Of a stretch of DNA of 64,000 nucleotides, positions 46,946 to 58,200 are shown in pieces. The stretch covers positions 1,822,211 to 1,886,210 of the forward strand of contig NZ_KB235922.1 of assembly GCF_000332195.1 (NCBI RefSeq), given 5' to 3'. Source of the DNA: Pleurocapsa sp. PCC 7319 (lineage in GTDB: Bacteria; Cyanobacteriota; Cyanobacteriia; Cyanobacteriales; Xenococcaceae). The position numbers were made by a program, and so were the translations under genes. The stretch's first letter is position 1, and each line of letters opens with the position of its first letter. Under the pieces are notes generated by a model. It made no database searches. It was not told the DNA's origin and saw nothing but the letters and a program-made list of their open reading frames with translations.

Positions 46946-47232
46946 AAAGGGATAGCTTCTTTTAATACCTGTTCGCGAATACATTCATGTAGGATTTCTG
47001 GTTTGGCAACATCCACTTTGCGATCGAGTAAATCTTCTAAATCTTGAATTAAAGCGATACGATTTAACAAACTGCGTCCAGCTTGAATGTCCATCAAGAA
47101 ATCTATATCACTATCTGCGGTGACTTCTCCCCTAGCTACAGAACCAAAAATCCGTACATTAGAAGCTCCATATTGAGCAGCAATTTTGAGGATTTCTGCT
47201 CGTTTTTCTTGAAGTAATTCTTTTATTTCCAT
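46942..47232 (-). CDS. mntA: MntA-type minimal nucleotidyltransferase antitoxin
   Basis: 96 residues from ATG 47232 (MEIKELLQEKRAEIL); the frame runs further upstream but that part does not look like the family. The catalytic motif GSVARGEVTADSDIDF (Gly30-Ser31, Asp42, Asp44) is intact. MntA adenylylates HepT and so silences its ribonuclease. With hepT broken, the enzyme now has no target at this locus. Confidence 0.85.
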   Translation of the reverse strand: MEIKELLQEKRAEILKIAAQYGASNVRIFGSVARGEVTADSDIDFLMDIQAGRSLLNRIALIQDLEDLLDRKVDVAKPEILHECIREQVLKEAIPL

Positions 47233-47342
47233 ATCTTTTTCAATTGAATAGATTTTCTGTCGGTATAGATTTTCTTCTTTTACTCCTAATTCAAATGTAC
47301 GAAATGGATAATTTTCTTCTTTAACTTGATTAATCAATATTT

Positions 47343-47597
47343 CTAACCTATTTCTTTTTTTGAAGTTTCATTAGCTAGTTTATTAAGCTCTGTGGTTATG
47401 TTCATTAAGTCTCTCAACAAGTCGATTAGAGATGCGGAGGCAACCTCCGCCTCTCTCGACTTCAAAATTAGTCTGGCTGTTTCTGGTTCGCCGTTTAGAA
47501 AAAGAGAAATAGCTTCATCTAGCAATGCTTTAGCAAACGCAGGGTCTTTTTGAACTCTGTCATTAATTGTTTCTTTAAAATTTCTAGTCATAGACAT
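47343..47597 (-). CDS. Antitoxin-like protein with in-frame palindromic insertion
   Basis: 84 residues. It begins MSMTRNFKETINDRVQKDPA and LLDEAISLFLNGEPETARLIL, the start of a common cyanobacterial antitoxin-like HTH family. The usual next part (RDLVNAT-like) is separated by a 16-residue insertion KSREAEVASASLIDLL from RDLMNITTELNKLAN. The insertion is a 48-nt palindrome. The usual C-terminal HTH is missing, so this may be a relic. It begins two bases after the HigA-like gene's stop on the same strand. Confidence 0.5.
   Translation of the reverse strand: MSMTRNFKETINDRVQKDPAFAKALLDEAISLFLNGEPETARLILKSREAEVASASLIDLLRDLMNITTELNKLANETSKKEIG
47421..47460. repeat. Palindromic insertion in the 84-residue antitoxin-like gene
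   Basis: GTCGATTAGAGATGCGGAGG and CCTCCGCCTCTCTCGAC form a hairpin around CAA (47441-47443). The insertion (48 nt with its edges) keeps the reading frame. Confidence 0.75.
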
Positions 47598-47599
47598 AA

Positions 47600-47953
47600 T
47601 TATTCTGAAGACAAAAACATGATTGGAGAAATATGAAAAAACTCACTAAGTTTTTTAACTTGTTTGGCAGTAATTTTCTGCTTCTTTTCTAAAACTTTAG
47701 TAATTGTAGATTCATCACCAAAAATAGAAATAAGGTCACAGGGTTGCAAATTTTCTTCAGTCATTAAAGCCTGAATAAGTTCGATTCCTTCTACTACTGG
47801 CATTGGTTCGTGTTTTTGCTCGTATTCATAGACGAGAGTCCCTAATACTTTAAGGTAGTCTTTATCATCTTGAGTAATATTTTGTTTATCTAAAATTGCA
47901 TCAATTCGTTCTTGAGTTGCCAGCAGTTCGGCTTCATTATTTATTAGTCTCAT
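47600..47953 (-). CDS. higA: HigA-type antitoxin (orphan)
   Basis: 117 residues. MRLINNEAELLATQERIDAI and VEGIELIQALMTEENLQPCD plus IFGDESTITKVLEKKQKIT are the HigA pattern, with a helix-turn-helix at the C-terminal half. No HigB toxin directly upstream: the next gene upstream is an XRE antitoxin of another pair. It may act on toxins elsewhere. Confidence 0.75.
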   Translation of the reverse strand: MRLINNEAELLATQERIDAILDKQNITQDDKDYLKVLGTLVYEYEQKHEPMPVVEGIELIQALMTEENLQPCDLISIFGDESTITKVLEKKQKITAKQVKKLSEFFHISPIMFLSSE

Positions 47954-48016
47954 ATTTATTGTCTTAAAAAGAGCAAAGATTCATAAGTTACAATTTAATA
48001 GTCAATTCACGATCGC

Positions 48017-48047
48017 ACTAAAAACTAAAAACTAATAACTAACAACT
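48017..48047. repeat. Heptamer array between two antitoxin genes
   Basis: About four units of AAAAACT, AATAACT and AACAACT next to the XRE gene stop codon (48053-48051). Confidence 0.75.
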
Positions 48048-48050
48048 GTT

Positions 48051-48377
48051 TCAACAAGATATTGGCTCTTTAGTGGGATTATCTTCAAGAGGAACGAGAT
48101 TGAGTGTCAGTTTTTGATTTAGAGCGATCGCAATTTTGTGCAGCATTACCAACGAATTTCCCTCGTAATCAGCTTCTTCTAAATCGTCAATTAAAGTTTC
48201 TGTCGTTCCAACAAGTTCGGCAAGTTGTTGTTGAGTTAAACCTGCTTTTTGACGAGCATCATATATAAGTTGTCCTACTTCGGCATTGAGTGATGCTTCT
48301 GCCAGCATTTCCCGCATTTGAGCATCATCTCCAATCATATTGTCTATAATTTTCATCGCGTCAGTTGTCTTTGCCAT
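48051..48377 (-). CDS. XRE-family antitoxin of a HigBA-like pair
   Basis: 108 residues. Helix-turn-helix ARQKAGLTQQQLAELVGTTE, followed by IDDLEEADYEG and a C-terminal strand region. The RelE-like toxin gene ends one base before its start. In HigBA-type systems the antitoxin neutralises the toxin and represses the operon. Confidence 0.85.
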   Translation of the reverse strand: MAKTTDAMKIIDNMIGDDAQMREMLAEASLNAEVGQLIYDARQKAGLTQQQLAELVGTTETLIDDLEEADYEGNSLVMLHKIAIALNQKLTLNLVPLEDNPTKEPISC

Positions 48378-48378
48378 T

Positions 48379-48762
48379 TTAAATTTCTCCTTGATAAGTA
48401 TGAGCGGTTGGGTTTTGCTCGAATATATTTTTTCTGGTTATCGCTTTTTCTATATCGGTATTGGGAACGGCACTTCCCTTTTTAATTATGGCGTGGGCAA
48501 GAATTGCTATGTTTTGTCCTTGAAAAAAGTAAAGGATTCTATATTGTACATTTCGGTGTTTTGCTCTTAATTCTCTAATACTACCTCGTAGATAGTCCGA
48601 TGCGGGGCGGCGAAGTTCGTGACCTGATGCTTGTAATTGTTGAATTCTGGCTAAACAGTTGATAAAGCCTTTGGGATTCTTTTTCTTAAGCTCATTTAAC
48701 CATTCCACTACTGGAACAGTTCCATCTTCCTCTTGGTAAAAAAATATTTGTGTTTCTGGCAA
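48379..48762 (-). CDS. RelE/HigB-like toxin (phage Gp49-type)
   Basis: 127 residues from TTG 48762 (no ATG nearby). VPVVEWLNELKKKNPKGF, SIRELRAKHRNVQYRILYFF and IAILAHAIIKKGSAVPNTDIEKA are the Gp49/HigB pattern. These toxins cleave mRNA on the ribosome. Paired with the XRE antitoxin downstream. Confidence 0.88.
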   Translation of the reverse strand: MPETQIFFYQEEDGTVPVVEWLNELKKKNPKGFINCLARIQQLQASGHELRRPASDYLRGSIRELRAKHRNVQYRILYFFQGQNIAILAHAIIKKGSAVPNTDIEKAITRKNIFEQNPTAHTYQGEI

Positions 48763-48835
48763 ATCGTTATCCTGGCAAAAATCTATTTTTCATATTCATC
48801 AACCAAAATAATTGTAATTGTCTAGGAGTATCCTT

Positions 48836-48877
48836 AAAAACTAAAAACTAATCACTAATATGCTCCGCGGTATCCTT
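48836..48877. repeat. Heptamer array and 20-mer shared with the IS605 flank
   Basis: AAAAACT units (48836-48860) run into ATATGCTCCGCGGTATCCTT (48858-48877), which is identical to 26227-26246 beyond tnpA. Confidence 0.75.
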
Positions 48878-48899
48878 GTATCTTGAAATTAGGATTTTA

Positions 48900-50100
<1,201 letters not shown>

Positions 50101-50261
50101 AAATCGTTTAGTTCAATGACCGCGATCGCTTTGATTTTGTCTTGTTTGCAGCAAGTTGTGACTGTGACGAGGGAATTTTCTTGCTTTATTTAGTCGTAGC
50201 GCGATCGCCTGAAAAAAACAAATTTAACTTGACATTCAAGACAATCGCTTTAGGGACAACT

Positions 50262-53200
50262 TCAAAACAAACTTTTCTGATTAATTTTGCTGTTACTTGC
50301 TTTTTTCTTCTTCTTAGACTTCCCTTTCTTCTTATCGTGTAAACCTTGGGCTACTTCCTCTGCATAGCGGTCAAAGTTCAATTGCAGCAGGCGATCGAGG
50401 ATTTCTCGGCGGATGAGTTCGCTAATGGTGTACCGCAATCCCTGTTTGGTTTCTTGGAAGTCGTGGTTTAATCCCCCCATGCCCCCCTTAATAAGGGGGG
50501 TGCGCGACAGCGCGGGGGGATCGAGGGCAGGGGGGATCAAATCGTCCCAACCGTAGGCTTGTGCCACAGCGTAATCCATTTCTACATGGAGTTGACGGAG
50601 TTTGATAATATCTTCGCTGGTTTCTGCGGGATCGTGGAAACGGTTATAGGTTTTGGTAAGTCCTTCCTGGCGAGTTTGCATGATGGCTTGGCGGTGATTG
50701 TAGTAGGTTTCGCCAATGGTTTCTAGGTTGCTGGTTGATTCGGGGAAAGGGAAAGTTTCAAAGCAGTCCGTGGGAGCGTACATCATATCTTTCCTCAAAG
50801 TGCTACTGTATTTTCTAGCCCAAATCTCATGAATATTAGATTGAAGCAAAACTAAATCTTTATATTTGCTAAAAGCAAAAACTGTCAGCCTTTCGTTCAA
50901 AACAATATTGGCAGGAACAAAAGCAATGCTATGTATATCAGCTACACGACTGCGAACTAAAACCCGATCGCGTCCTGCGATCGCTTCATAAAGTTCCATT
51001 GTTGGTCTAGTAAAACGCCACCAAATTTCACGACGTTGTTTGTTTTTATTTTTATCTCTCTCAGGCTTAACTTTCTCCTCAACAATTTTTAAAAGATCGG
51101 GATAGTCAGCAGCATAGGGTCTACCTTTAGGCTTTTTAGGGTCTTCATGTTCCTCATCCAAAGCCCAATCTTTGAAATTGATTACCCAACGGCTAGGAGA
51201 CTGATCGGGATTAGAATTAAGGTCTTGTCCGTTGAGATAGGGAAACAATACATCTTTATTCCGAGGGTCTTTTTCAATCAGTGCTTTGGCTTCTTCGGGA
51301 GTCAAAACAAACCCCATTCCTAAAACGTAAGAACCAATAAAAGATTTACTTTGATTAGCTGCTAACTTGTTAGGTTTGCCAACTGCTTTACCTGGAATAG
51401 TTAAATAAGGAGTAATCCCAGTGACGGTTTTATCGTCGAGGTAATATTCACTTTGCCATTGTCCTTTTTTCAGCCAGACATAAGCTACTTCTAAACTTGC
51501 CGAACCTTCCCATGTTCGACTGGGAACAGCACGATAAATAGTTGACGCTGATTCTGTTGATTGACCCGCAAGAACAGGAGGGCTAACAATTTGGTCTAAT
51601 CCTACTTCTCTAGTATCTCCTTGAGCAATGGTATTAGTAGCGACTAAACCTAAATATCCATTTGATTGAACTAATTTATTCGCTCTCAAAAAGAAGTAAG
51701 AACATAAATCCGCTTGTCCTCTGGTTTCATGAGCTAAATAATCAACTAAATATTCTCTATAAGCTTCGCCCAATGTTCCTGTAATCTTTTGGCTACCCAT
51801 AAACGGCGGATTTGACACCAAAGCCGAAAAACCCCGAACCGTATCAGGTATCTGCGAATCGCCGTTCGCCCTCTCGGACGCAGGAAAGAAAACTTCAGGA
51901 AATTCTAATTCCCAGTGAAAAGTAGCTAAATTCTGCGGTAATTTCTTTAAATCTCCTTCGGGAATACTCATGCCACTATTAACAACGTTTAACATTCTTT
52001 CCCGCAAAGCTTCTCTCTCAGTTTTCTTCAGCCCAGAATGATAAACTTCCATTAATAAATCTGCCCGCACTTTGAGATCATGAATCCGTGCATTAGCCTC
52101 AGTTAGCAGATTGGTTTTTTCTTTCTGTTCCAAAGGCGAATTTACAGGGCGAGACTGGATTTGTAGTCGTTTTGCGATCGCAGATTGAACTTCATTCCAG
52201 AGAATATCTACCCCGATATTAAGATTAGTTCCTTCTGTCGTATCTAGATTCCAGCTTTTTAACTGCTCTATATTTACCCCAACTAAAGAATCACCAGTTT
52301 TCAAACAATGATCTAAAAAGGTAAAGGGCTTATCTTTTTGCATCGTCTCCAACCACAGCGATAACTTTGCCATCTCTACCGCCAGGTGATTTTTATCTAC
52401 ACCATACAAACATCTCTCAGCTACCGTGCGTTTGGCATAGATTAACCTTTCCTCCCCATCCACAGGAATCATACATTCTTCGGGACGCGATCGGGATAAT
52501 TTGCCTTCTGGCGCAATTACTACCTTTCCAGGGTTATTTGCTTCTGCCATTACCCACGCTTGAACCAGTTTCTCTCCTAAATACCTACAAGCTTGAACTA
52601 AGAAAGCTGCCGACCCCATACAAAAATCACAGATATTCAGTGCCAGCAATTCTTCTGCGGGTTTTAATTGCCATTCTTCTGCTGGTTTGCCCTCTGCTAC
52701 TCCTTCATAAACTAATGGTTCGAGGGTATAGCGAACGATTTCTTCAGTGACATTCTTACTGGTGTAGTGCGTTCCTGTATCTCGTCGATCCGATCCTTGA
52801 GTAACATAAACACTGCCTTGAGGAATCACCAAAGGATAACCAAAAGTATCCTCCCGCAACAAATAATAAAAAGGTAATACTCGCTCTACTAATTCCTTAT
52901 TATTTTGGCAAGCAATTAATAGTTTATTTCGAGTGAGAGGATCTAGTGTCTCTTCTTTTTCTACACTATTTTTTAAAGCAGATTTAGACCTTTTAGTTTC
53001 TTTATAGAGATACTTGACTAAACTATCTATTCCCTCGCTATATTTCGCCTCCAATTCCGTTAAATCTAGCTCTGGCTCTTTATTTTTAGTTCCTGCTATA
53101 CCTAATACTGCTTTATGCGATCGAACCGCAGTATGATCTAACAAACCTTCGTAAATATGCCCGATCTGTTCCACATCCAAACCCTTAAAAGAAAGCCGAC

Positions 53201-54401
53201 GGGGTTCGCTTTTTCCCCCTGGTAACTTGTCCTGTAAAATCTGTAAGGCTTCGAGTAGATGTAAAACCGTACGATTATCTACCTGCAAAGGTCGATCGTC
53301 TCCTTCTAAAAAGGGAAAGCGTTTCGGGTCAAATAAATTCCCACCATAGGCAGGTAATTGGATTAAATGATGGTCGATACCACCATGTACCCCGCGAAAT
53401 AAAGCCAGCAAACGACACCAAGCATCATAACGACGCTCTAAAATCTCTTCTCCATAACTGTCTGCTTGAGTTCTCAACTCTTCCCGAATAGTAGAAACTG
53501 CATAGGATTTATCGTAAAGACTATTACCAGCAAGCAATAAACCCTTTTCCTCCGCACAAAAGAGAAACACCAACCGCATCATCACTACCAATGCAGATTC
53601 ATATAAAGTCTCTTCCGAAACATCTCTCAGCAAACCCCTGTCTTGGTCTAACTTATCGATCTTCTGGACTAAAACCTCAACCGCTTTCAGAACCTGTTTC
53701 CCTAACTGGTCTGTTACCTCTTTTTGAGAATCCTTACTGTTTTGAAATAACGCCGTGAGAGTCTCTTCTGCTTCTACCGCAAAAAACCGCCTTACCCCCA
53801 ATAAAGAACGAAATGCCCTGAGAGTAACTTTTTCTTCTCCCCAGAGATTGCTATACCAAGAAATAAAACTACTACTTTGTCCTTGGGGGGCATAAACCAA
53901 CATCCATTGTTCCCCATTTGTCACCAAACCCAAGTTAATATTTGTCCCCCGCAACAGTTCCAGCATCCGTGTGGCAGGGGAAGCCGTCCAACGAGATTTC
54001 TTATAAGACTTTTCTAAACCCTGGTCAAAAGGCACAATTTTCACCAGTAATTGAGGTTTCCCAGTATCGGGTTCGACCAAAACCACATCGGGAGTTAAAC
54101 TTTCGCCATGCTGCGCCACTTTAACCGTCAGACTAGGAGCAATCTGTTGCCGTTGCTGAAGTAATTCTTCGGGAAATTCTAAAGTATTCTCTAATACCCA
54201 ATCAATCCAAGCGCGATGAATCTCTGGATTAAATTTTTCATATGACCACTCATCATAAGCAATCTTGAGCAAATTAAAATGTTCTGGTTCATGGGCATCC
54301 AACCCTTGAGGAAAAACTTTTAACAACTCTTCGATGCTCAAAAAAGCACCCTGGGCTTCTACTAAAGAAAGCCACTCAGCGTGATGACGAGGGACAGACA
54401 T
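50262..54401 (-). CDS. drmMI: DrmMI, DISARM adenine-specific methyltransferase
   Basis: 1,379 residues. Starts MSVPRHHAEWLSLVEAQGAF. N6-adenine methyltransferase motifs: motif I ICDFCMGSAAFLVQACRYL near 595, and NPPF (SNPPFMGSQKITG) near 863. The rest resembles PglX/type IIL enzymes with TRP-rich C-terminal recognition regions. It methylates host DNA so that DISARM acts on unmodified DNA. About 22 residues (IPPALDPPALSRTPLIKGGM and neighbours) near the C-terminus come from a palindromic insertion between GWDDL and NHDFQETKQGLRY. Separated from drmD by a four-helix-bundle gene on the other strand. Confidence 0.92.
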   Translation of the reverse strand: MSVPRHHAEWLSLVEAQGAFLSIEELLKVFPQGLDAHEPEHFNLLKIAYDEWSYEKFNPEIHRAWIDWVLENTLEFPEELLQQRQQIAPSLTVKVAQHGESLTPDVVLVEPDTGKPQLLVKIVPFDQGLEKSYKKSRWTASPATRMLELLRGTNINLGLVTNGEQWMLVYAPQGQSSSFISWYSNLWGEEKVTLRAFRSLLGVRRFFAVEAEETLTALFQNSKDSQKEVTDQLGKQVLKAVEVLVQKIDKLDQDRGLLRDVSEETLYESALVVMMRLVFLFCAEEKGLLLAGNSLYDKSYAVSTIREELRTQADSYGEEILERRYDAWCRLLALFRGVHGGIDHHLIQLPAYGGNLFDPKRFPFLEGDDRPLQVDNRTVLHLLEALQILQDKLPGGKSEPRRLSFKGLDVEQIGHIYEGLLDHTAVRSHKAVLGIAGTKNKEPELDLTELEAKYSEGIDSLVKYLYKETKRSKSALKNSVEKEETLDPLTRNKLLIACQNNKELVERVLPFYYLLREDTFGYPLVIPQGSVYVTQGSDRRDTGTHYTSKNVTEEIVRYTLEPLVYEGVAEGKPAEEWQLKPAEELLALNICDFCMGSAAFLVQACRYLGEKLVQAWVMAEANNPGKVVIAPEGKLSRSRPEECMIPVDGEERLIYAKRTVAERCLYGVDKNHLAVEMAKLSLWLETMQKDKPFTFLDHCLKTGDSLVGVNIEQLKSWNLDTTEGTNLNIGVDILWNEVQSAIAKRLQIQSRPVNSPLEQKEKTNLLTEANARIHDLKVRADLLMEVYHSGLKKTEREALRERMLNVVNSGMSIPEGDLKKLPQNLATFHWELEFPEVFFPASERANGDSQIPDTVRGFSALVSNPPFMGSQKITGTLGEAYREYLVDYLAHETRGQADLCSYFFLRANKLVQSNGYLGLVATNTIAQGDTREVGLDQIVSPPVLAGQSTESASTIYRAVPSRTWEGSASLEVAYVWLKKGQWQSEYYLDDKTVTGITPYLTIPGKAVGKPNKLAANQSKSFIGSYVLGMGFVLTPEEAKALIEKDPRNKDVLFPYLNGQDLNSNPDQSPSRWVINFKDWALDEEHEDPKKPKGRPYAADYPDLLKIVEEKVKPERDKNKNKQRREIWWRFTRPTMELYEAIAGRDRVLVRSRVADIHSIAFVPANIVLNERLTVFAFSKYKDLVLLQSNIHEIWARKYSSTLRKDMMYAPTDCFETFPFPESTSNLETIGETYYNHRQAIMQTRQEGLTKTYNRFHDPAETSEDIIKLRQLHVEMDYAVAQAYGWDDLIPPALDPPALSRTPLIKGGMGGLNHDFQETKQGLRYTISELIRREILDRLLQLNFDRYAEEVAQGLHDKKKGKSKKKKKASNSKINQKSLF
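50471..50537. repeat. 67-bp palindromic insertion inside drmMI
   Basis: ATCCCCCC at one end and GGGGGGAT at the other, with a perfect CCCCCCTTAATAAGGGGGG core (50482-50500). It adds codons in frame. Family members typically lack this segment. Confidence 0.75.
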
Positions 54402-54474
54402 ATTTAGAAATATTTTGTTAAAGAACTTTTTATCTTCTTAGAGTTCCCTTAATAGTTCCTTAAGCAATCATCGA

Positions 54475-54515
54475 GTTTTTAGTTTTTAGTTTTTAGTTTT
54501 TAGTTTTTAGTTTTG
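54475..54515. repeat. Heptamer array TTTTTAG upstream of drmMI
   Basis: About six units of TTTTTAG, 70-110 bases before the drmMI start codon. The rest of 54402-54719 is A/T-rich and holds a second array (54644-54712). Confidence 0.8.
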
Positions 54516-54643
54516 GGAGTTAAGTAATAACCACTAGTAAAGCTTATTTATAAATTACTTTACCCTTAGTTTTACGGAGACAGCTAAACACTAATTTTTC
54601 AGATTAGTATTTAAAACATATCGGTTATTATAATTATTATTGG

Positions 54644-54712
54644 TAACTAATAACTAACAAATAACAATCAATAACTAATAACTAACAACCAATAACTAAT
54701 AACCAATAACTT
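54644..54712. repeat. Heptamer array (AATAACT, AACAACT) before the four-helix-bundle gene
   Basis: About nine degenerate AATAACT/AACAACC units ending 8 bases before the GTG start at 54720. Confidence 0.8.
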
Positions 54713-54719
54713 ATCGATC

Positions 54720-55079
54720 GTGCAAGATTTTACGAAATTACAAGTCTGGCAGAAAGCTCATCAGTTCACATTAGGAATTTATAAAATTACTAAAGACTTT
54801 CCAGCCGATGAGAAGTTTGGTCTAGTCAGTCAGTTGAGAAGAGCATCTTGTTCTATTGGTTCTAATCTTGCCGAAGGATGTGGAAGAACTACAAATAAAG
54901 AACTAGCAAGGTTTATTGCCATAGCACAAGGTAGTGCCTTCGAGGTAAGATATCAGTTAATTCTTGCCAGGGATTTAAATTACATTTCGTTAGAAAGATT
55001 CAAGTTTTTTGACCAAAAAATCACCGAAATTAGTCGAATGCTGAACAGCCTAACTCAAAAACCAACAACTAACAACTAA
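54720..55079 (+). CDS. Four-helix-bundle protein (S23/23S rRNA intervening-sequence type)
   Basis: 119 residues from GTG 54720. LQVWQKAHQFTLGIYKITKDFP, FGLVSQLRRASCSIGSNLAEG and ELARFIAIAQGSAFEVRYQL are the S23 family pattern, with NLAEG the signature. The family is widespread, forms pentamers, and its function is unclear. It lies on the opposite strand between drmD and drmMI. Its last residues (KPTTNN) and stop codon come from the heptamer array that follows. Confidence 0.85.
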   Translation: MQDFTKLQVWQKAHQFTLGIYKITKDFPADEKFGLVSQLRRASCSIGSNLAEGCGRTTNKELARFIAIAQGSAFEVRYQLILARDLNYISLERFKFFDQKITEISRMLNSLTQKPTTNN

Positions 55080-55291
55080 CAACTAACAACTAACAACTAA
55101 CAACTAATAACTAATAACTAATAACTAATAACCAACAACTAACAACTAACAACTAACAACTAACAACTAATAACTAATAACTAACAACTAATAACTAACA
55201 ACTAATAACTAATAACTAACAACTAATAACTAATAACTAACAACTAACAACTAACAACTAACAACTAACAACTAACAACTAACAACTAACA
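55059..55291. repeat. Long heptamer array (about 33 units of AACAACT/AATAACT)
   Basis: A 233-bp array of a 7-nt repeat between the convergent four-helix-bundle and drmD genes. It provides the stop codon of the first and lies three bases from that of the second. Homogeneous stretches of AACAACT alternate with AATAACT. Confidence 0.92.
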
Positions 55292-55293
55292 AT

Positions 55294-58200
55294 TCACGCA
55301 TACTTCTGCGGAACTAAAAACGCGATCGCCAGAGGAAAAAGGCGCGAACTCAAATTAGCAAAACGGTCTTTAATTAACTTGGTTTCCTGTTCGATTTCCT
55401 GGGGAATGTCTTCTAATCTGGCTTTGAGACTATTGCGATTGCTTTCTAACTGCTCCTGTTCAGCATCATTAAATAAATCCAGCTTTAACTGGAGAGGTTT
55501 GGCAAACTCAGCCAATTCCTGTTCGATACTGCGCTGTAATTCAGTTAGGATAGCGGTAAGGTCACTGACTTCTTTGTCACATCTTTTTTGTAAGGATTTT
55601 TCTGAAGCTTGAGTCCGTTCTTCTGCTCGTTTTTCTAAACTGTTGAGCAACGATTCTTCATAACTGTCCCAGATTTTAACCAGACTCTCCTTAGTTGAAT
55701 CTTTTATTTCACCACTATAAGAAGCAGCCAGAGCCTCGCGGATTTTCAGCACATTGAGCCGACTAAAACGACCCTCTTTGATAATTCCCCCTGCGGTAAT
55801 CACCTCTTCATGGAGTTTTTGACTGTCATTACCCAAAATTAGCAGTCTGCCATAAGCTACAACTGTAGGAAATTCGAGAACGCTATTCGGCACAATTTTT
55901 GCCGTAACCCTGTGGAGATTTTTCTGACTGCCTCGCGACCAAACCTCTGCCCGCAACAGGCGCAAACACATCTGTACTAAAGGATGATTAAGATGAATCA
56001 ACACTAAATCTTCTCGCCCTCTGGTCAAGTCGGGATTAAAAGTTACCGCCCGAATCTCACCTGTATGGGGGTCTGGTAATCCTTGAGTGCAGTTCGCCCA
56101 ACTGCCTTTAAAAGCAGGTAGATGATAAATACCTTCTTGGTTTGTCACGGGCTGAAGGGGTTGTTGTTCGGCTAGTTCCAAGCCAATTTTAACTACAGTT
56201 TCAATATTTTCAGGTTCGAGTCTTAAAGTGCTGCGAGTTTCATCTAGATGCTCTTTGAGCTTGGCAATGCGATCGTTTATCTGACGCTCAAACTTGAACA
56301 TCTTCCGCACTGCTACACCCTGTTCTTCAGCTTGTTCGGTATCAAAATTAGTCCGCTTACCCAACATAGCTTCTTCAACTTGGCTGGCAATTACAGAGCC
56401 AACTTTGCCAAGATCCTCGCGAATATTATTTACCTTGAGAGCTGCCCGCATTAAAAATTCTAAATCCCCTTCTAATTCTCCTGGAGAGACTCCCCGATTA
56501 TTAGCTTGAGCGTAGTTTTTACCGACGAAATGATAGATTTTTACTGCCTGAGCTTTTTGTCCGTGGCGATCGATTCTACCGTTACGTTGCTCCATCCGAT
56601 TGGGATTCCAAGGAATTTCGTAGTGAATTAAATTAGAACAATAGTTCTGTAAATCCAAACCTTCTGAGGCTGCATCAGTAGCCAAAAGAATACGGACGTT
56701 CGATACTTCAGGATTGGCTTGAAATGCTGCTTTAACCTGCTCGCGTTCATCAGGTTTCATACCCCCATACATAGTCATCAGACGATTATCCTTCGCAAAA
56801 CCGCTGTTAGCTAGAAGATCGTAGAGCCACTTTTGGGTAGCGCGATACTCGGTAAAGATAATTACCCTCTCATTTGACCACTTGCCATTAGGTTTAATTA
56901 CCTCTTCTAACCAGGCTAATAAATGCTGGGCTTTAGCATCAGGATTTCTCTCGGCGGTAACTGCCCAATCTAGCATTTGCTCTACAAGCTGTTTTTCCTC
57001 TGTATTCAATTCAGAAAACAAACGAGAGGTAATATCTAAAACGCTGCTGGTGGTATCTTCGTACATTTCGTCATCGGCAAAATCTTCTTCTAAACCCGCA
57101 AGCTGACGGCGCAAAATTCCTAGATTTGATTTTTGTAGGCTGGTTCGGGATTTTCTAAGTTTGGATTCAATAGATTCGTGATGTTTTTCCAAAGTGGTAA
57201 GAAAAGCAGCAGGAGAAGAAAATAACCTTTTTTTCAGGAGCTTCAAGACAAATTCCGTTGAATACAACTCAACGTTATCTTGAGCATTTTTACGTCTGAG
57301 GTTGGTGTATTCTCCCAACATCCCATTGACCGCTTTTTCTTCTGGGCTATAGTCAACAGCGATCGCTTCTAACTTTCTTTGAGGAAAACGGGGAGTGCCA
57401 TCCCATTTTGGCGGTAATTCTCTTTTGAGACGGCGCACCATCACCACTTCTAGTTGAGAACGATCTGGTGTTACTCCCCTGGCAAATCTTTGAGAGTCGA
57501 GTAACTCTAGTAGTGCGGTAAAACTCTCTGGATAACCGTTGTGGGGAGTGGCAGTCAAAAACATTTTATGTTCAAAATGCGGAGCTAGCAAGCGAATAGC
57601 TGCCGTCCGTTGGGAGTCTATAGCATAGTTCCCACTTCCCGAGGGGGCAACGTTATGGGCTTCATCCACAATCAACAGATCGAAGCGACGGGGATAAATC
57701 GATTCTCCTTCCTTGGGTAAAACCTCCCTCATTAACCTTAACGGGCGATCGCGCTTAAGAAAATCAATGGAGGTAATTAAACGAGGATAGTGAGTCCAAG
57801 GATTAACGTGAATTCCTCTAGTCCTTCTCAATTGCTTCATCAGATCGCTGCCAACTATGCGAAAATCCAAACCGAATTTATCCCGCATCTGTTGTTGCCA
57901 CTGCACCTGTAACGAAGATGGACAAACAACTAATATCTTCTGTACTCGCTGCCGAAGCATCATTTCTTGAGCCACTAACCCCGCTTCGATGGTTTTACCC
58001 AACCCAACGTCATCAGCAATTAAAAGACTTACGCGGGGCATCTGAATCGCCCTAACTACGGGGTCTAACTGATAATCTTCAATATCGATACCACTGCGAA
58101 ATGGAGATTGAATATTTCTCACATCCGCCGAAGAAGCTGCACCCCAACGAACTGCATCTAAAAAAGCATCCAGGCGATCGGCTAAATCAAAACCTCCAGG

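Noticed and set aside
47233-47337. 35-residue N-terminal extension of mntA
   Set aside because: It does not resemble the minimal nucleotidyltransferase family, and ATG 47232 gives the normal start.
55059-55291. Repeat array as a possible CRISPR
   Set aside because: The unit is 7 nt and continuous, with no spacers. No cas gene is in the window.
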